Shown piece by piece: positions 12,001-28,555 of a stretch of 64,000 nt of DNA. This stretch comes from Caenorhabditis elegans. Taxonomy: Eukaryota > Nematoda > Chromadorea > Rhabditida > Rhabditidae. The stretch is taken from the NCBI RefSeq assembly GCF_000002985.6, contig NC_003279.8, positions 8,556,001 to 8,620,000 on the forward strand. Reading direction: 5' to 3'. The translations under genes were made by a program, and so were the position numbers. Numbering within the stretch: the first letter of the stretch is position 1; the number at the start of each line of letters is the position of its first letter. The notes under the pieces were generated by a model. That model worked only from the letters and a program-made list of their open reading frames with translations, ran no database searches and was not told the DNA's origin.

Positions 12001-14957
12001 GAAACCAGTCAAAATACAAAAAACATTACGAAAACAATCAGAGGAGAACACAGGTGAGAGTGTGAAGAGCCATAGAGACGCAGAATAATTTTTGCAGTGA
12101 AACGTGTGTATGAGAGAGCGAGAAAGAGAGCATTCAGTGTTTGTTTTATTCAAAAAATACAAACAGAATGAAGGTCGAAGAGGGGGAAAGCTCAAAAACT
12201 CATCAATTTCCAATATATTCACAAGGCTTTTCAGATCCTCTTTCGTGTTATTCTTCTTTTGAAAAAGACGCGTAAGCATCTTGAAAGGGGCCAGAGAGAA
12301 GCGGATATTTCTAATTAAAATTTCAAAATAGAATTGTTGGTTTGAAAAATATATAGTTTGAAAAATTGTTTGCAAACCATTTAGATATATTTCCGAAAAA
12401 AAAATTAAATTAATGTTAAATTTTCGAATTTAACAATTTTAGAGAATATTAAGAAAAAAAAGCGAGAGTTATATAATCAGTATCGCGAAACTGTTTTCTG
12501 TCATTTATTTCGAAAAACCACAGACGCTGTTACACTTTTAAAGAGGAAAAAGTGTCAATAAAAATCGAAATTTTTGAAATAAAATTATTAAAATTTATCG
12601 AGAAAAAGTTACTTTTACACATTAAAATTTGAATTTCTTCGCACTCTTTGGGCAGTTTCCCAGACACTTTGGGAGGTGTTTGACCTCGTGAACGTAAAAA
12701 AAACCCATCTGGTCTACTCTCCAAGCCACAAGTACACAGACGCCGTAATGACAGCTGTGTGTCTTTTTCAACGTGTAATATGTCTTTTGGGTCGGTCACT
12801 ATATCTGTAGCGACGGGACCTTCTCTGCAGTCGCTGTGACCAATTACCACTGATGGTTGCATCGAACCTCAAACTTAGGTTATTAAACCATTTATTGTAG
12901 GCAAAAAGAGAAAATATATATCTTAAGATAAATGCACGTAAAATAATCAATAAATCAAAACGCTATTTTTCTGTATTGAGCCTCTCCGTGGGATCAACAG
13001 ATAACCATTTCAACAAACTCGCTGATTTCGTCACATCGAGAGTGGCTTGGTTTGGAACAAAGTGCAAATTATCTGGCTAAGAAGTACACCTTCTGACGCA
13101 GGTCAGAGGTAGTGTCAAATACTCTCTAACCGGGCTGCTCGAGATTGGCTTACTAGGGAGTATTTTTTGTGCAATGTAGAAATATGAGTTGAAAAACTAC
13201 TTTTTGGGTATTTGAACTGCTTTTCTACACTATTCTGAAACAAAATCTTGCCCGTTTGACTTTAAGTATAAAATTTTGTTTTCAAATGCAAAATTTATAT
13301 AAATTTATAAAGTCAAAACGGGCAAGATTTTATTTCAGAATAGTGTAGAAAAACAGGTCAAATACCCAAAAAGTAGTTTTTCAACTCATATTTCTACATT
13401 GCACAAAAAATACTCCCTAGTTAGCAGGTCGTTATAAAGTATCTAGAGACGCAACTTTTGCTCTAAACAGCAACACCAAGCGCCTCAGTCTTCCGCATCC
13501 GGTCCCTGCATCGGAAGAGGCCATCTAATCTCGTCACCTGGAATGGGCAGTGTTTAACAACGTAGACCAGATCGAATGCCCAAAACTTCGTGCCGAACTA
13601 TTCGATGCAACCGTCCCACCTGCATCAACTTATGGCTCAGAAACTTGAACTTTTACAAAAGCCCTTGCTGAAAGAGTCCGAGTTACGCACGCAGCACTCG
13701 AAAGAAAATTGATCGTTCTTACACTTACGGAACAACGCGAACAGAGCCTCCATCGGGATGATGATAGTAAATTATCCAGTTAGAGATCCACTGATCCACA
13801 TCGAAAAGATAGCTCTTATGGGATGGACACGTCACAATGAGAACAGACAAAATATGGACAACACTGATGGCGGTATTCCAGAAATCGGAAAAGACATGTT
13901 GGAAGGCCTCCGATAAGATGGTCCAAACTCTCTGTCGAAGGAAATCACCACGACGGATATGTGCGATGCTTCATCACCCCATGGTCCACACAAGCAAAGG
14001 GCCGAAAAGCTTGGAAAGCTGTCTTCCGTGCCGTAAGCGAAGAACGAATCGACCAAGTATCCTAAGTAAGTAATTAGACGACTTAAATGGTGAAGTGGGA
14101 GCAAACGAGAGGAATGAATGAAATGAAAATTAATGCTTGGGGGCGTGGCACGAAAAGGACGGTTGAGGGCTTTTGGGCGCTGGACATGGAGCTGTGAAGG
14201 CGAGAGAGTATAGATAGAGGAGAGAGACTGAAATATGAATCATATTAAAGGGCCACTTTGGACACGAACAAAAATATCTTTCCATTAACAATTTTGACAT
14301 GAGATATGATTCACTTGAATCAGGAGATTCAGGAGCATAGACAATTAAATAATACGTGATAACTGGGAGAATGAGGAAAAAGTTGCGTTTACATAATAAA
14401 TGATAAAATAAATTTTTTAAAATCATTATTGGGTTGACTGCAGGTTTTTGTTGTTAATATGACTCTTTTGTGGATATAATTGTTCTTTTTTCTGAGCCTA
14501 AACGCCGCTATTATGACACAATATTCGTGCTCAAATCCAATTTACGGCAAAATCCCGAGAATTTTTTTTTTATAATTCGAAGTTTATTTTATTTAACAGA
14601 CGTGTGTGCACACTTCGAATTAATTTTTCATATTAAAGGTGGAGTAGCGCTAGTGAGGAAAGTGTTAAAAACTACTCCTATGGTGCCAAAATTATCAAAT
14701 TTTACTTAAAAGTGACAATTACTCAGTTTTTTCCATCGATAACTTTGAAAGTCGACCAGAATAAAGTTTTTTTCTACATTTTTTAAACTGTAAATATGTT
14801 TTATTTACATGAAAACTCTAAAAATTTTTGGAGTGTATTAATATGATATTTGTTCGTTTTGAAAAATTATAAGTGTATTTAGACGAAATCCCACCTTAAA
14901 AAATTTGCAAAACATACTTACCTCATCATTCTCGTCAAGCATATCGTCGCTCATCAT
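115..14957 (-). CDS. gon-2: TRPM-family cation channel, N-terminal part (3' end outside window)
   Basis: TRPM channels conduct Mg2+/Ca2+; GON-2 is needed for gonad cell division and Mg2+ uptake (known family role). Exons joined in phase: 14922-14957 (ATG 14957), 11075-11140, 10965-11026, 10056-10194, 8024-8138, 7611-7759, 7418-7486, 3737-3856, 3370-3633, 2524-2760, 2390-2474, 1851-1995, 1486-1806, 1201-1443, 444-732 and 176-393. The first six exons give an acidic/basic low-complexity leader. From 2760 downward the TRPM homology region is plain: RRECSRFI and a CxCG motif, VHGGTSNF, ITSGCDTGVVKHV, LVDNGTVGR, CDGSGRAADLLA, then ELYNTDKGPPNTLF. The channel pore is beyond base 1. The 3737-3856 exon has a weak acceptor. 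At the left edge the frame continues past 176 as KLVDI to a stop at 115, so the true exon end is uncertain. Large introns hold repeats. Confidence 0.85.
840..1035. repeat. Palindromic dispersed repeat in a gon-2 intron
   Basis: The arms near 853-880 and 986-1012 are inverted copies (TTTGAATTCCCTC-type against GAGGAAATTCAAA). Inner motifs GAACCAATC and GATTGGTTC are also inverted. The stretch at 957-983 occurs again as an exact 27-nt reverse complement in serr-1 (near 16145-16171). The layout is that of a short non-autonomous DNA transposon (MITE). No TSD was identified. Confidence 0.6.
2060..2370. repeat. Dispersed repeat, copy 1 of 3 (gon-2 intron)
   Basis: Contains TTGACAACTTTCAG, a TTTTCTATA block, an AATTTTTAATGA block and an ACATGG block, in the same order as the stretches at 40590-40815 and 57350-57660. 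Copies are strongly diverged and AT-rich. They are probably old non-autonomous transposon copies. Confidence 0.45.
2992..3041. repeat. (TA)n microsatellite
   Basis: About 48 nt of uninterrupted TA dinucleotide inside a gon-2 intron. Translated Ile-Tyr runs on both strands are artefacts of this tract. Confidence 0.95.
5617..5635. repeat. Oligo(A) tract
   Basis: About 19 A residues in a row in the intron, flanked by GCGC and CGG. No retroposon body is recognisable upstream. Confidence 0.8.
6376..6390 (-). CDS. gon-2: Candidate alternative first exon of gon-2 (5 codons)
   Basis: An ATG at 6390 gives M-K-F-T-K, then a strong donor (AAG then GTAGGT) in phase 0. It could join the phase-0 exon at 3737-3856. 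The surrounding 6300-6600 is less AT-rich than the rest of this 3.5 kb intron, as expected for an internal promoter or 5' UTR. It is very short and the evidence is indirect. Confidence 0.3.
8139..10055 (-). other. gon-2 intron, 1.9 kb
   Basis: Holds the candidate alternative first exon at 9365-9418. A TTAAAAGGTGGAGTGGC fragment at about 9699 resembles the end of the TTAAAGGTGGAG element at 14.63 kb. Nothing else was recognised. Confidence 0.5.
9365..9418 (-). CDS. gon-2: Candidate alternative first exon of gon-2 (18 codons)
   Basis: An ATG at 9418 opens 18 codons (MPHPKMIYRRRKLRLEWR) ending at a good donor (AGA then GTAAGT) in phase 0. It joins in frame to the phase-0 acceptor of the exon at 8024-8138. 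That would give an isoform lacking the acidic leader encoded at 10.0-15.0 kb and starting with a very basic segment. There is no transcript evidence here; the support is the start codon, the donor and the phase match. Confidence 0.45.
12530..12862 (-). other. Unidentified open frame, 110 codons, next to the RTE fragment
   Basis: The 12640-12862 part is less AT-rich than the surrounding intron and its translation is not low complexity (it includes QTPPKVSGKLPKE). It lies directly upstream of the RTE fragment on the opposite strand. I recognise no family. It may be a relic of another transposon or chance. Confidence 0.25.
12967..14075 (+). mobile_element. Internally deleted RTE-type non-LTR retrotransposon
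   Basis: 12967-13533 (minus the nested insertion) matches the 5' part of the element at 63204-63529 almost base for base. It lacks about 26 bp present at 63482-63507. After 13533 the match stops and the sequence resembles the C-terminal part of an RTE reverse-transcriptase ORF. Readable pieces include TYGSET, TKALAERVRVTHAALERK and LTEQREQ, interrupted by stops. It ends near CTAAGTAAGTAA, like the short tandem tails of RTE elements. The endonuclease and most of the RT domain are missing, so it is dead. Confidence 0.8.
13153..13420. mobile_element. 268-bp palindromic MITE nested in the RTE copy
   Basis: The ends CTAGGGAGTATTTTTTG and its reverse complement extend into about 110-bp inverted arms with only a few mismatches and a short AT loop. 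TTA flanks both sides (13150-13152 and 13421-13423). The sister RTE copy near 63390 reads GGCTTAGCAGG with a single TTA, which is the precise empty site. A 3-bp TTA duplication suggests PIF/Harbinger-type mobilisation, although a TA duplication (Tc/mariner) with a one-base offset cannot be excluded. Confidence 0.9.
14632..14899. mobile_element. TTAAAGGTGGAG-ended MITE
   Basis: The left end TTAAAGGTGGAGTAGCGC and right end CCCACCTTAAA are inverted copies 250 bp apart. This is the layout of the palindromic TTTAAA-flanked MITEs common in C. elegans (recalled family type). It lies just upstream of the second gon-2 exon side of the first intron, about 25 bp from the 14922 donor. Confidence 0.65.
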
Positions 14958-15623
14958 TTTCGTTCGAAGATAACTAATGTCACATTGACAGATTCGATCT
15001 TTAAGAATCACAGAAAGTGGTTAGATAAAAAAGAAAAGAAAAAAGTACCGAAAATGAAAGTGGCAAGTCTTCTCTAAATTATTTTAAATATAGAAATAAA
15101 ATTAATTTTTAAAAAAAATTCCAGTTTCTAGAAGAGTTGGGGTAATTAAGTTGATTCTCAGTAAAAATGAACAACAAATCCTAAAAACTTGGAGAAATTG
15201 ATGAATTATCATTGTAAAACGCAAGAACTGTGATTTTCCTGCAGATGTTATCAATCACGCAGTCTGCGTCTTTTGAAGACTAATTGCAAGTTGGTGAAGA
15301 ATAAACGATGATTGTACCCCTTACAGAAAGAGAGAGAAATAGACGCAGATATCACGACGATATGTTAATAAGGTAGTTGCCGCATGTTTGAGTTTCGAGA
15401 ATACAAGTTATACACGAAGCAACTATTCACCTGAATTTTCTTGTTTGCAGAAAAGATGATAGCTTTGACCGTTTTTGAAACTTCCGCGAAACGAAAAAAA
15501 CGTTTCCCTCGTTTACACTGTTTTATAGAAGAATGCAGTTCAAACTTCTCGTTTCACAATTTGGCTTTTTTTTATTTATCAGTTTAACAATTTCATCAAA
15601 AAATTTCAAAAAATTAATATTAA

Positions 15624-17747
15624 TTAATTGATCACATAATTAGTATCAACATTTCCTCCGCATAGGATGACTAGTGGACGTTTGATGTGAGCCGGTTTGT
15701 GGTAGAGAACTCCTGCAAATGCAAGTGCTGCAGTTGGTTCAATTCGTTGCTGAAAATAAAGATTAAGCAATGTTAATTTTCTGAAAGTAACCTTCATTCT
15801 TGTCCATATGAGTTTCAATCCTTCTTTGATCTCGTCTTCCTTCTGTAAAATAGTTTGTAGATATCATATATATATATGCTTTCATCTCCTTGTCACGTGG
15901 TTTCTACTTCAAAACTCACAATATTTTGCAGTACATAGGGTCTTGAATAGAAGTAACTCTAGTACTTTAATATTTACTCATATGTCAAGTAACATTAATT
16001 AGGTTTTTGTTTAATAATTCTCAAAATAAGCCAAAACTGAAATTCCATTTAAGAAAATCGAAAAAGAAACACAATTTCAACATTTAGTAACCTGAATTTT
16101 GAACACTGACTAATTCCACCGTTTGAACAGCCTCCCAAACAAGAAGCCACGCCCACTTTCGAACCAATCAGTGTCTTCGAACTCCCTACACTTCACCTGA
16201 TCAGCATTTAAATACAAAAGCCCCAATGCACGCTGATCCACTTTTAACCTTCATATATTACACTTACCACACTGATAACTTTTTGTGCACAATACTGTTT
16301 GAGTATTGGTTCACAAAGCGGTCCAACTCTTGCTACACGAACTCCATCAGCAATTGTATCCAATGTGTCAACCGGACACTTAATTCCATTTTCCAGAAAG
16401 TTCGAAAGTTCTTTCTGTGCTGGTTGCACAAGGTATACTATAAATGTAGATATAGTAAAAACAAGTGACAATGTGATTTGACAAACCTTCGATGTCTGGC
16501 CTCAAGTTGCCTATCAGAAAAGCAACAGATGAAGCTAAACCACCACCTCCAACAGATAAAAAAATGGAATCAATCTCATTGCCAACCTGTTCCAGGATTT
16601 CAAATGCAACTGATGACTGTGTGGAAAAAGAATATTATTTAGTTGTTTTATTAATTGAAAACAACTTACATGTCCGTTGATCATTGAAACACAATTATAA
16701 GGTTCTACACAATAATACTCAAGTTTTTCAGTCAAATCAGCACATACAGATTCTCTGGAAACTGTAATTTATTTGTGAAGTTAGGCTGATAAAGAATTAG
16801 ATTTTTTGTAAAAACCGGAAAGATAAAAATCAACTTTTTAAAATGCAAATTCCTATATTTTTCCAGATTGATTTCATCTAAAATGGAAATTGTGAGTCCA
16901 ATCAGCGTTTTTCTCCGCCCAGTCTCGAACCAATTAGATGAAATGGGAAACGCGTTTTAAAGTAAAATCCCTAGTTTCTTATAAAATTTCTAGGCTCACC
17001 GACTAGTAACAGTTGGCTCACAGAAAACAATATTCGCATTGTATTCTCTCATTCCTTCAATTTTAGAAATTGGAGCATTTTTTGGAACGACAATTGTACA
17101 AGGAAGTCCGATTTTTTGAGCAGCCCACGCTAGAGCTTGCCCGTGATTTCCAGACGAATGGGCAATCTAAAAATTGAAATTTTTGGACTAAAACGTTTTC
17201 TAATAAAGATTCACTTATTCAGTTACAAGATTTAGTAAAACTTTCACCTATCTTCATTTCGGAAATCGACCAAAAATTTATCTTCTACAGAGTTTATGAA
17301 ATTATTTCTTTTCAATTTATTGTATATTAACATTCTAGGAATTCGAACTTGCAGCAATGCTCGATAAATCCACATTTTTGAAAAAATTGGCAGTTTTTCA
17401 AAACTTTGACTGAAAATTTTGGAAAATATCAAAAAGTTTAAAATTTATGGAGCAACATCTGGGAATCAGATTGTAAAATTGAAAAAATATTTTTGCTCAT
17501 ATGAATCAAAAAAAAAACTTACCATTCCTTTTGCATTTTTCTCTTTTGCCAAAATAGCAGAATTCAGTGCTCCTCTGGCTTTGAAACTTCCAGTTTTTTG
17601 TAAATGTTCACATTTGAATAGAACATGTGTTCCATTTCCAACTTTTTCATCAATATTTTCACTTGTTATAACAAGTGTTTTATGAAGAAATGGAGCAGTT
17701 CTTTGATAAGCTGCTCTCATTTCTTCCATTGTTATTTTTGTAGTCAT
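15624..17747 (-). CDS. serr-1: Serine racemase / PLP-dependent threonine dehydratase-like enzyme
   Basis: Interconverts L- and D-serine (or deaminates serine) with pyridoxal phosphate; fold type II. Seven exons in phase give 317 aa: 17523-17747, 17000-17166, 16670-16754, 16487-16616, 16268-16437, 15792-15842 and 15624-15749. Motifs in order: KTGSFKARGA (the PLP Schiff-base lysine), SSGNHGQALAWAAQ (phosphate and serine loop), NGHSSVAFEIL, SVGGGGL (glycine loop), DTIADGV, IEPTAA and CGGNVD near the C-terminus. Length fits the family (about 330). It runs in the same direction as gon-2 and rskn-1. The second and third introns contain pieces of the GAACCAATC repeat family. Confidence 0.9.
16085..16215. 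repeat. Copy of the GAACCAATC/GATTGGTTC repeat in a serr-1 intron
   Basis: AAGCCACGCCCACTTTCGAACCAATCA (16145-16171, shown in part here) is the exact reverse complement of bases 957-983. A further related stretch lies at 16860-16960 (GTCCAATCAGCG, TCGAACCAATTAGATG). Confidence 0.6.
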
Positions 17748-18392
17748 GGCTGAAAATTGGAAATACGAAAATGAAAAAAAATTAAGTTCACCGAATCAGA
17801 AATCAAAAAGCTAACTATCTTATCTTATCAACCACTGTTTGACCAAAAACTATTGTGAACTGTACAAGCAATTTATTGATTTTCTCAATTTAAAACAAAT
17901 TAAAGGGAGCATTAGAAATTTAAAACATTCACAAAATCTTATCTCTGCATATAAGAGAATATGAATAAATGAAGAATTAGAAGGAAATAAATGATTCAAT
18001 GCAGAAAATCCCGTATTTGGCTGAAAATTCTTTTGGATGCGCAATTTTAATCACAACATAGGCGATAGAGGATTTGGAAGGGATGAGTGTGATGAGTAAA
18101 TAAAGTTAGTTATTGTTTGGATGAAATGAATGTAATTATGGAGTCAATAAATAGTTATTTAAATTGGTGATTGGGCTTCAATGAGGAGCATTTGTTGAAA
18201 CAATTGGATAAATGTTAGTAGTATTTAAAAAAGAAAAAAGTAAAATCCGTGCGTAAAAATGAATCGATGTATTTACAAGTCGTCTCGACGGTACATTTTG
18301 GTGAGCGGTTGGCAAGAATTTGACATTGATCGGTCGGTTCTGCAACTTTATGGAAGGTCAAAGTGAATTTATAAGATGGCTGGTCTGCGTTG
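17748..18392. other. Intergenic between serr-1 and rskn-1
   Basis: About 650 bp, AT-rich, holding the serr-1 promoter and rskn-1 3' UTR by position. No further gene is visible. One reading frame of rskn-1 continues to 18215, but only outside the kinase frame. Confidence 0.5.
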
Positions 18393-24101
<5,709 letters not shown>

Positions 24102-27100
24102 TCCTCTCTGCAAACCCATTTTTCCAGAATGGTAGGAATATGAAGAGTGGGAAGAGTGAAATAATTCAGATGACGTGAGGATTCAGAATTATTCGAGAGA
24201 AGGGGGAGTGTTTTGCCTTCGGCGAAAAAAAGTAGATAGCAAAAAAGATGAAGAGATTCAGACATAGACAACAAGAGCAGGCTTATTGGTTTGAAGCGGA
24301 AAAGGAGAAGAGAAGGAAAACAGACAGAAGCACAAGAAAGAAAATAGTGACGTCAAGTGCGAATTCGTGCTATTTTCGTGGGACACTCGGAACATTTAAA
24401 ACTGATTTTCAGCAAAAAATCACTCGTCTTTAATTTTCTTTAAAAGAAAAGGATTTTAGAAAGAAAGGAAAAGCTCGAAGAGTCTCAGAGAATATCGAAT
24501 TACAAACATTGATTAAGAGCAAAGGCTTGAACTAATCGTGTCAATTTGACTCATTTTGAAGTTAACGGCAAGTTATTCTATTAAATTAGAAAATATGAAG
24601 TTTTCGAGGAACTCTGATCAACGATTCGAAAATAGTTGTAGTCTTCAATACAATTCACGTAGATGTGACTTGAGCCTTCAAAAAATAAACTTTTCGGGAG
24701 AACTTTTTCGAATTTAAAATTTATGTTTATAAGATTTATGGCCTGCCAATATAATTTTGGAAAGAAATAATCAAATTTTTCACATTGTTTTTTAAATTCC
24801 AAACAACTTGATTTTTTGGATCTCGATTATTTCCGAATACGGCGAGGCGGGTGTTAGTGCACCTGTTCTAGAAAACTTTTCTGAGGCTTGTGAATACAAG
24901 AAGGCACACCAAAGCTCACTTCTAGGAAAACACGGTGAAAATGAGTTCTTATAGTGTTGGTGTGCTCAGCCGACTTCTTTATTCTCTTTTTTGGCCAGCA
25001 ACGAGACGCCTCCATCCTCACCGACAGAAAATAATTCATGAGACTAGGACAAAATGGGGAAAAATGAAGAATTCTTTCTTCCACTCTCTTTTATTCTCTT
25101 TGCAAAGCGAAAACACATGAAGATTTCTGTTTTTGATTTCTCGACTATAGCTCAGTGATATTTCTTTCAAAATTCTCTTAAAATGAATTGATAATTTCAC
25201 TGAACACGAGTGTGAGAAACATATAAGGAGAAAAATTTACAAAATTCATGATGCATTTTTTATAATTTGTGGGGTAAAAATTATAACAATTGCCGAATAA
25301 TAATCAATTTCAAACTCAGTCCGAAAAACATTTTTACTTCTAAATTTGGTAGTTAACAAAATTAGAATAAATTATTCAAAAAAGAAAACGGAATTTCGAG
25401 GTCAAGGAAGGTATAGAAATTCGCACAAGAAAAGAAAAAACAAGAAACCGCATACAAACGATTTAAAAAATGGAAATTTTGAACGCGAAACAAAAGCAAA
25501 TAAAATGCATTCATTTTGCATTCGTTCGTTGGAATCTTCCGTTTCCTATTTTATTTCCCTTTTCAAATGATGCCGATAAAAAGACGAAAGACTTTTTTTT
25601 ATTTCTTAGAAAAGTTTAAGTGTGAGCGGGGGAAGGAAGTTATCAGAAGCTGGAAAAATGCGCGAGCACGACTAATTTGAATGTATTAGAAAAAGACGAA
25701 TCGATAGGCGACAAGCGGAAATTAGAATTTATCAACTTTATATAGAAACTATTAAAACTTAGAGTAAGCCGAGAAAGTCGTCAAACATTTTTAAGAAGAA
25801 AAAAGCGTTGCTCGGGATAATTTTTTAGATAAATGCCTGCATTATTAATAAAAATGCTCCAGCGAGCTGGAAAGCAAGCGAAAATCTAAATGGATTCTCC
25901 GAGGGAGAGAATGTTTCACTTTGGAAGGACACATCCGGGAAGCACGCGCGCATGAAAATGTGATTAATTTTGGTTTTTGGATAGATTTGAGCGAATTTCT
26001 GTTGAAATCTCGGAAAATTCTTGCAATTCGATCTAAAAAAAGTTTTAGAAAGTGAGGAAACTGTTTGAAAATTGAAAAAAAAATCGGTCGAAAATGAAAT
26101 TAGGAGAGCGTTTTTCCCGCATTTGGGCAAGTTCCCGCCATCGGAAAACAAACTAGGAATGCTCAAGTAAGTAAGAATATATGCCTAGTTTAAAGAATAT
26201 TTATATTAAAATTTAAATAAATTTGAAAGAAAACGTTTTTTTGTCTTAAAAACTAGTTTAAAACAAAACAGTTTTAGTGAAAATTGAAGAAATTATTTGA
26301 AGAAATAGTAAAACAATAATCCCACTGTTTTCGCTTCGAGACGCGAGGTTAGTCTTTGGCTATGTACCTTTGAAATCATACGGTAGGTCGAGTGACGCGA
26401 AACATGTTTTTTAATTAAAAATTAAAAATTTCTTCAGAGATCTCACTAAATAACCTAAAAATTTTAACCTCTGATTATTCTTTTCATTCAAAAAATTTTT
26501 GCATTGAAAAAATGCAATGCAAACTGCACTTTAAATTTTTAATCTATTGAAAACTTTGAGGTTTTGACCTCAAAAACCAATTTTTCGCTATTAAAATTTT
26601 TTGAAAAGCCAATTCAAAAGCCAAATTAGCGTGAAATGGAGAATACGAAAAAAAAGACGACGTTTGAGAGCACCAGCACATCGATCCCTCTCCTGCTCGC
26701 CCGGTGAAGGAAAGAGCTCTTCTGAAAAAGGAGTCGTTGAGAGAGAGTACTTGTGATATAGAGAAATATGGATACGAGAGTAAACGTGAAGAAGAGGATA
26801 AAAGCAACGGCGCCTCGAGGAAGAAAAAACGAGAAGAAGAAGACGTGGAGTGGTGGTGGCAGACGAAGAGTAAGCTCAAAAGAGCTCAGGCAAAACCAAT
26901 TTGGCAAATGTTTCTCATGTGTATTTTTATGTTTGACTGCAGCTTCTGCTTTGTTCCTTTTCTGAATGAGCAGCCAACAAAATTACATGTTTCTTACTTT
27001 TTTATTTTCCTTTTCAGAATTTCATTGACTAGTTTATTTATCTATTCTAATTAAGCAAATAAACTGAAACTCACGAGCTTCCAAACTCGCTCATATTTGC

Positions 27101-28555
27101 AAATGGAAGAATTACCTTGCAAACTGTGTGAATAAATATGTTTCAACTGTCACAATTCATTTTGCCTAAAATACTTTAAAATATTTTTCCAAAGTCTGTA
27201 AAATTATCTTCTCCTCGGAGTCTTCAGAGTCAGTTTAAAACAAACTTACAAAAAAATTATTGAACCTGTAAAATCCATTTCTCCTTTGAAAACTTTTTAG
27301 AATCCCAGACAAACAATAAGTTAAAAAGGTACATTTTTATTGAATGCAATAAAGAGAAAAATCATTAAAAAATCATTTAAACTACATTATTATTATGCAC
27401 GGTAAAGCCATTGCACAAGGTGACACACAAAAACAGTACATTTGAAAGTAAAATTAGATAACTTCCGATAATTTGCGATCAAAAATGTTTTTGTGGTATA
27501 GTTGTAAACCTTGTAAACAAACTATAAGCAAATGGCACCAAAACCAGAATGAGGGACTGAAAACTGAGAGAACTACAAAAAGAAAGCTGCTGTGAATAAA
27601 GAAACTAGATGCACGAAAATGAACGGAATGAAGAGATGAAAGAGAGAAATGGGGAAAAGGACAATTAATGAAACCTGAGGTTATTGGAGTTTTACTTGTG
27701 GAGGATTCAGATCAGGCGTGGGTGGCAAACAATTATCTAATCATTTCATGGGCAAAATTGACAATTTTAAGATAAATTCCCACATAAATACCGAACAAAT
27801 TTAGGGATTTTTTTGTCTAAAATCAGTTTGAAGTACTCAATTTCAGAAAATTCTTCCAAATAACGTGGCAAATTTGGCAATTGCCGCCTACGTTTGATTT
27901 AGATCTACAATTCTTAGAACCTCCTCCTTTCAACCGATCCTTTCACAAGTAAAGTGCTCCACTCTCGCAAGAAAAGGTTTTGATTTCACGCTCCAATATC
28001 AAAACGAAACTTTTTTTAAATACTAAATTACTTATTGAAAACAGATCACTGTAAAACTCTAAGCCACTTTCTGGATAAATAAAATTTCGATCTGAAACAT
28101 TTTAAGCGTAACTGTGCACTACTTTCGACGGACGTAAAACTGCTCGGATAACTATTTTGATGATTTCCAAGGATTTTAGGGGGTTTATATTTAAGTGAAT
28201 ATCCTGGCAGCTTTTTGAAAGTGTTTTTTTTTTTGATAATATTAAATTTAATCCATCAAGCTCGATCGGAAAAAATCAGACCAAAATTACATTTCCAAGG
28301 ATTCTAGAATATTTGGCTACTGTAAACACTTTTAAAGTTGACATAAGTCGTTTAAAAGCTGCAAAAAGAAATCTCGAGCAGTTCTAAAGCCCTCAAAAAC
28401 AATGTAAAAATACACAGAAAAAGTTTAAAATCTAAATTTTTAAATAAAAAATTTTAAAACTCGTTTTGATGTTTTAGAGTAAAATAAAAACCTTTCTCTA
28501 TCAACAAAATTGATCACACGCAAATTGGAGATTAGGATTTTGGCAAAGAAAGAAG
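24102..28555. other. Gene-poor 4.5 kb between rskn-1 and daf-8
   Basis: Upstream of rskn-1 and downstream of daf-8. I found no exon chain. The 116-codon frame at 26704-27054 is purine-rich low complexity followed by a hydrophobic stretch, with no splice partner. TTTTTCCCGC and GTTCCCGCC at about 26110-26140 resemble E2F sites. GTAAACA at about 27510 matches the FOXO/DAF-16 core. These short sites are weak evidence. Confidence 0.45.

Larger units (their letters stand above)
11141..14921 (-). other. First gon-2 intron, 3.8 kb, loaded with mobile DNA
   Basis: This intron separates the 12-codon first exon from the rest of gon-2. It contains a GC-richer non-coding patch (11280-11470), an unidentified open frame (12530-12862), an internally deleted RTE retrotransposon with a nested palindrome (12967-14075) and a TTAAAGGTGG-ended element (14632-14899). 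No gon-2 exon was found in it. Confidence 0.6.

Noticed and set aside
11956-12375. 139-codon minus-strand frame in the first gon-2 intron
   Set aside because: Phe/Leu-rich translation of AT-rich DNA with no motif and no splice phase match to gon-2.
26105-26145. Paired E2F-like sites (TTTTTCCCGC, GTTCCCGCC)
   Set aside because: Two short matches in 4.5 kb, about 2 kb from the nearest start, are too weak to call a regulatory element. They are mentioned only in the region note.
26704-27054. 116-codon open frame on the plus strand
   Set aside because: Purine-rich low complexity followed by AT-rich hydrophobic sequence. It has no splice partner and no domain, and the opposite strand is open too.
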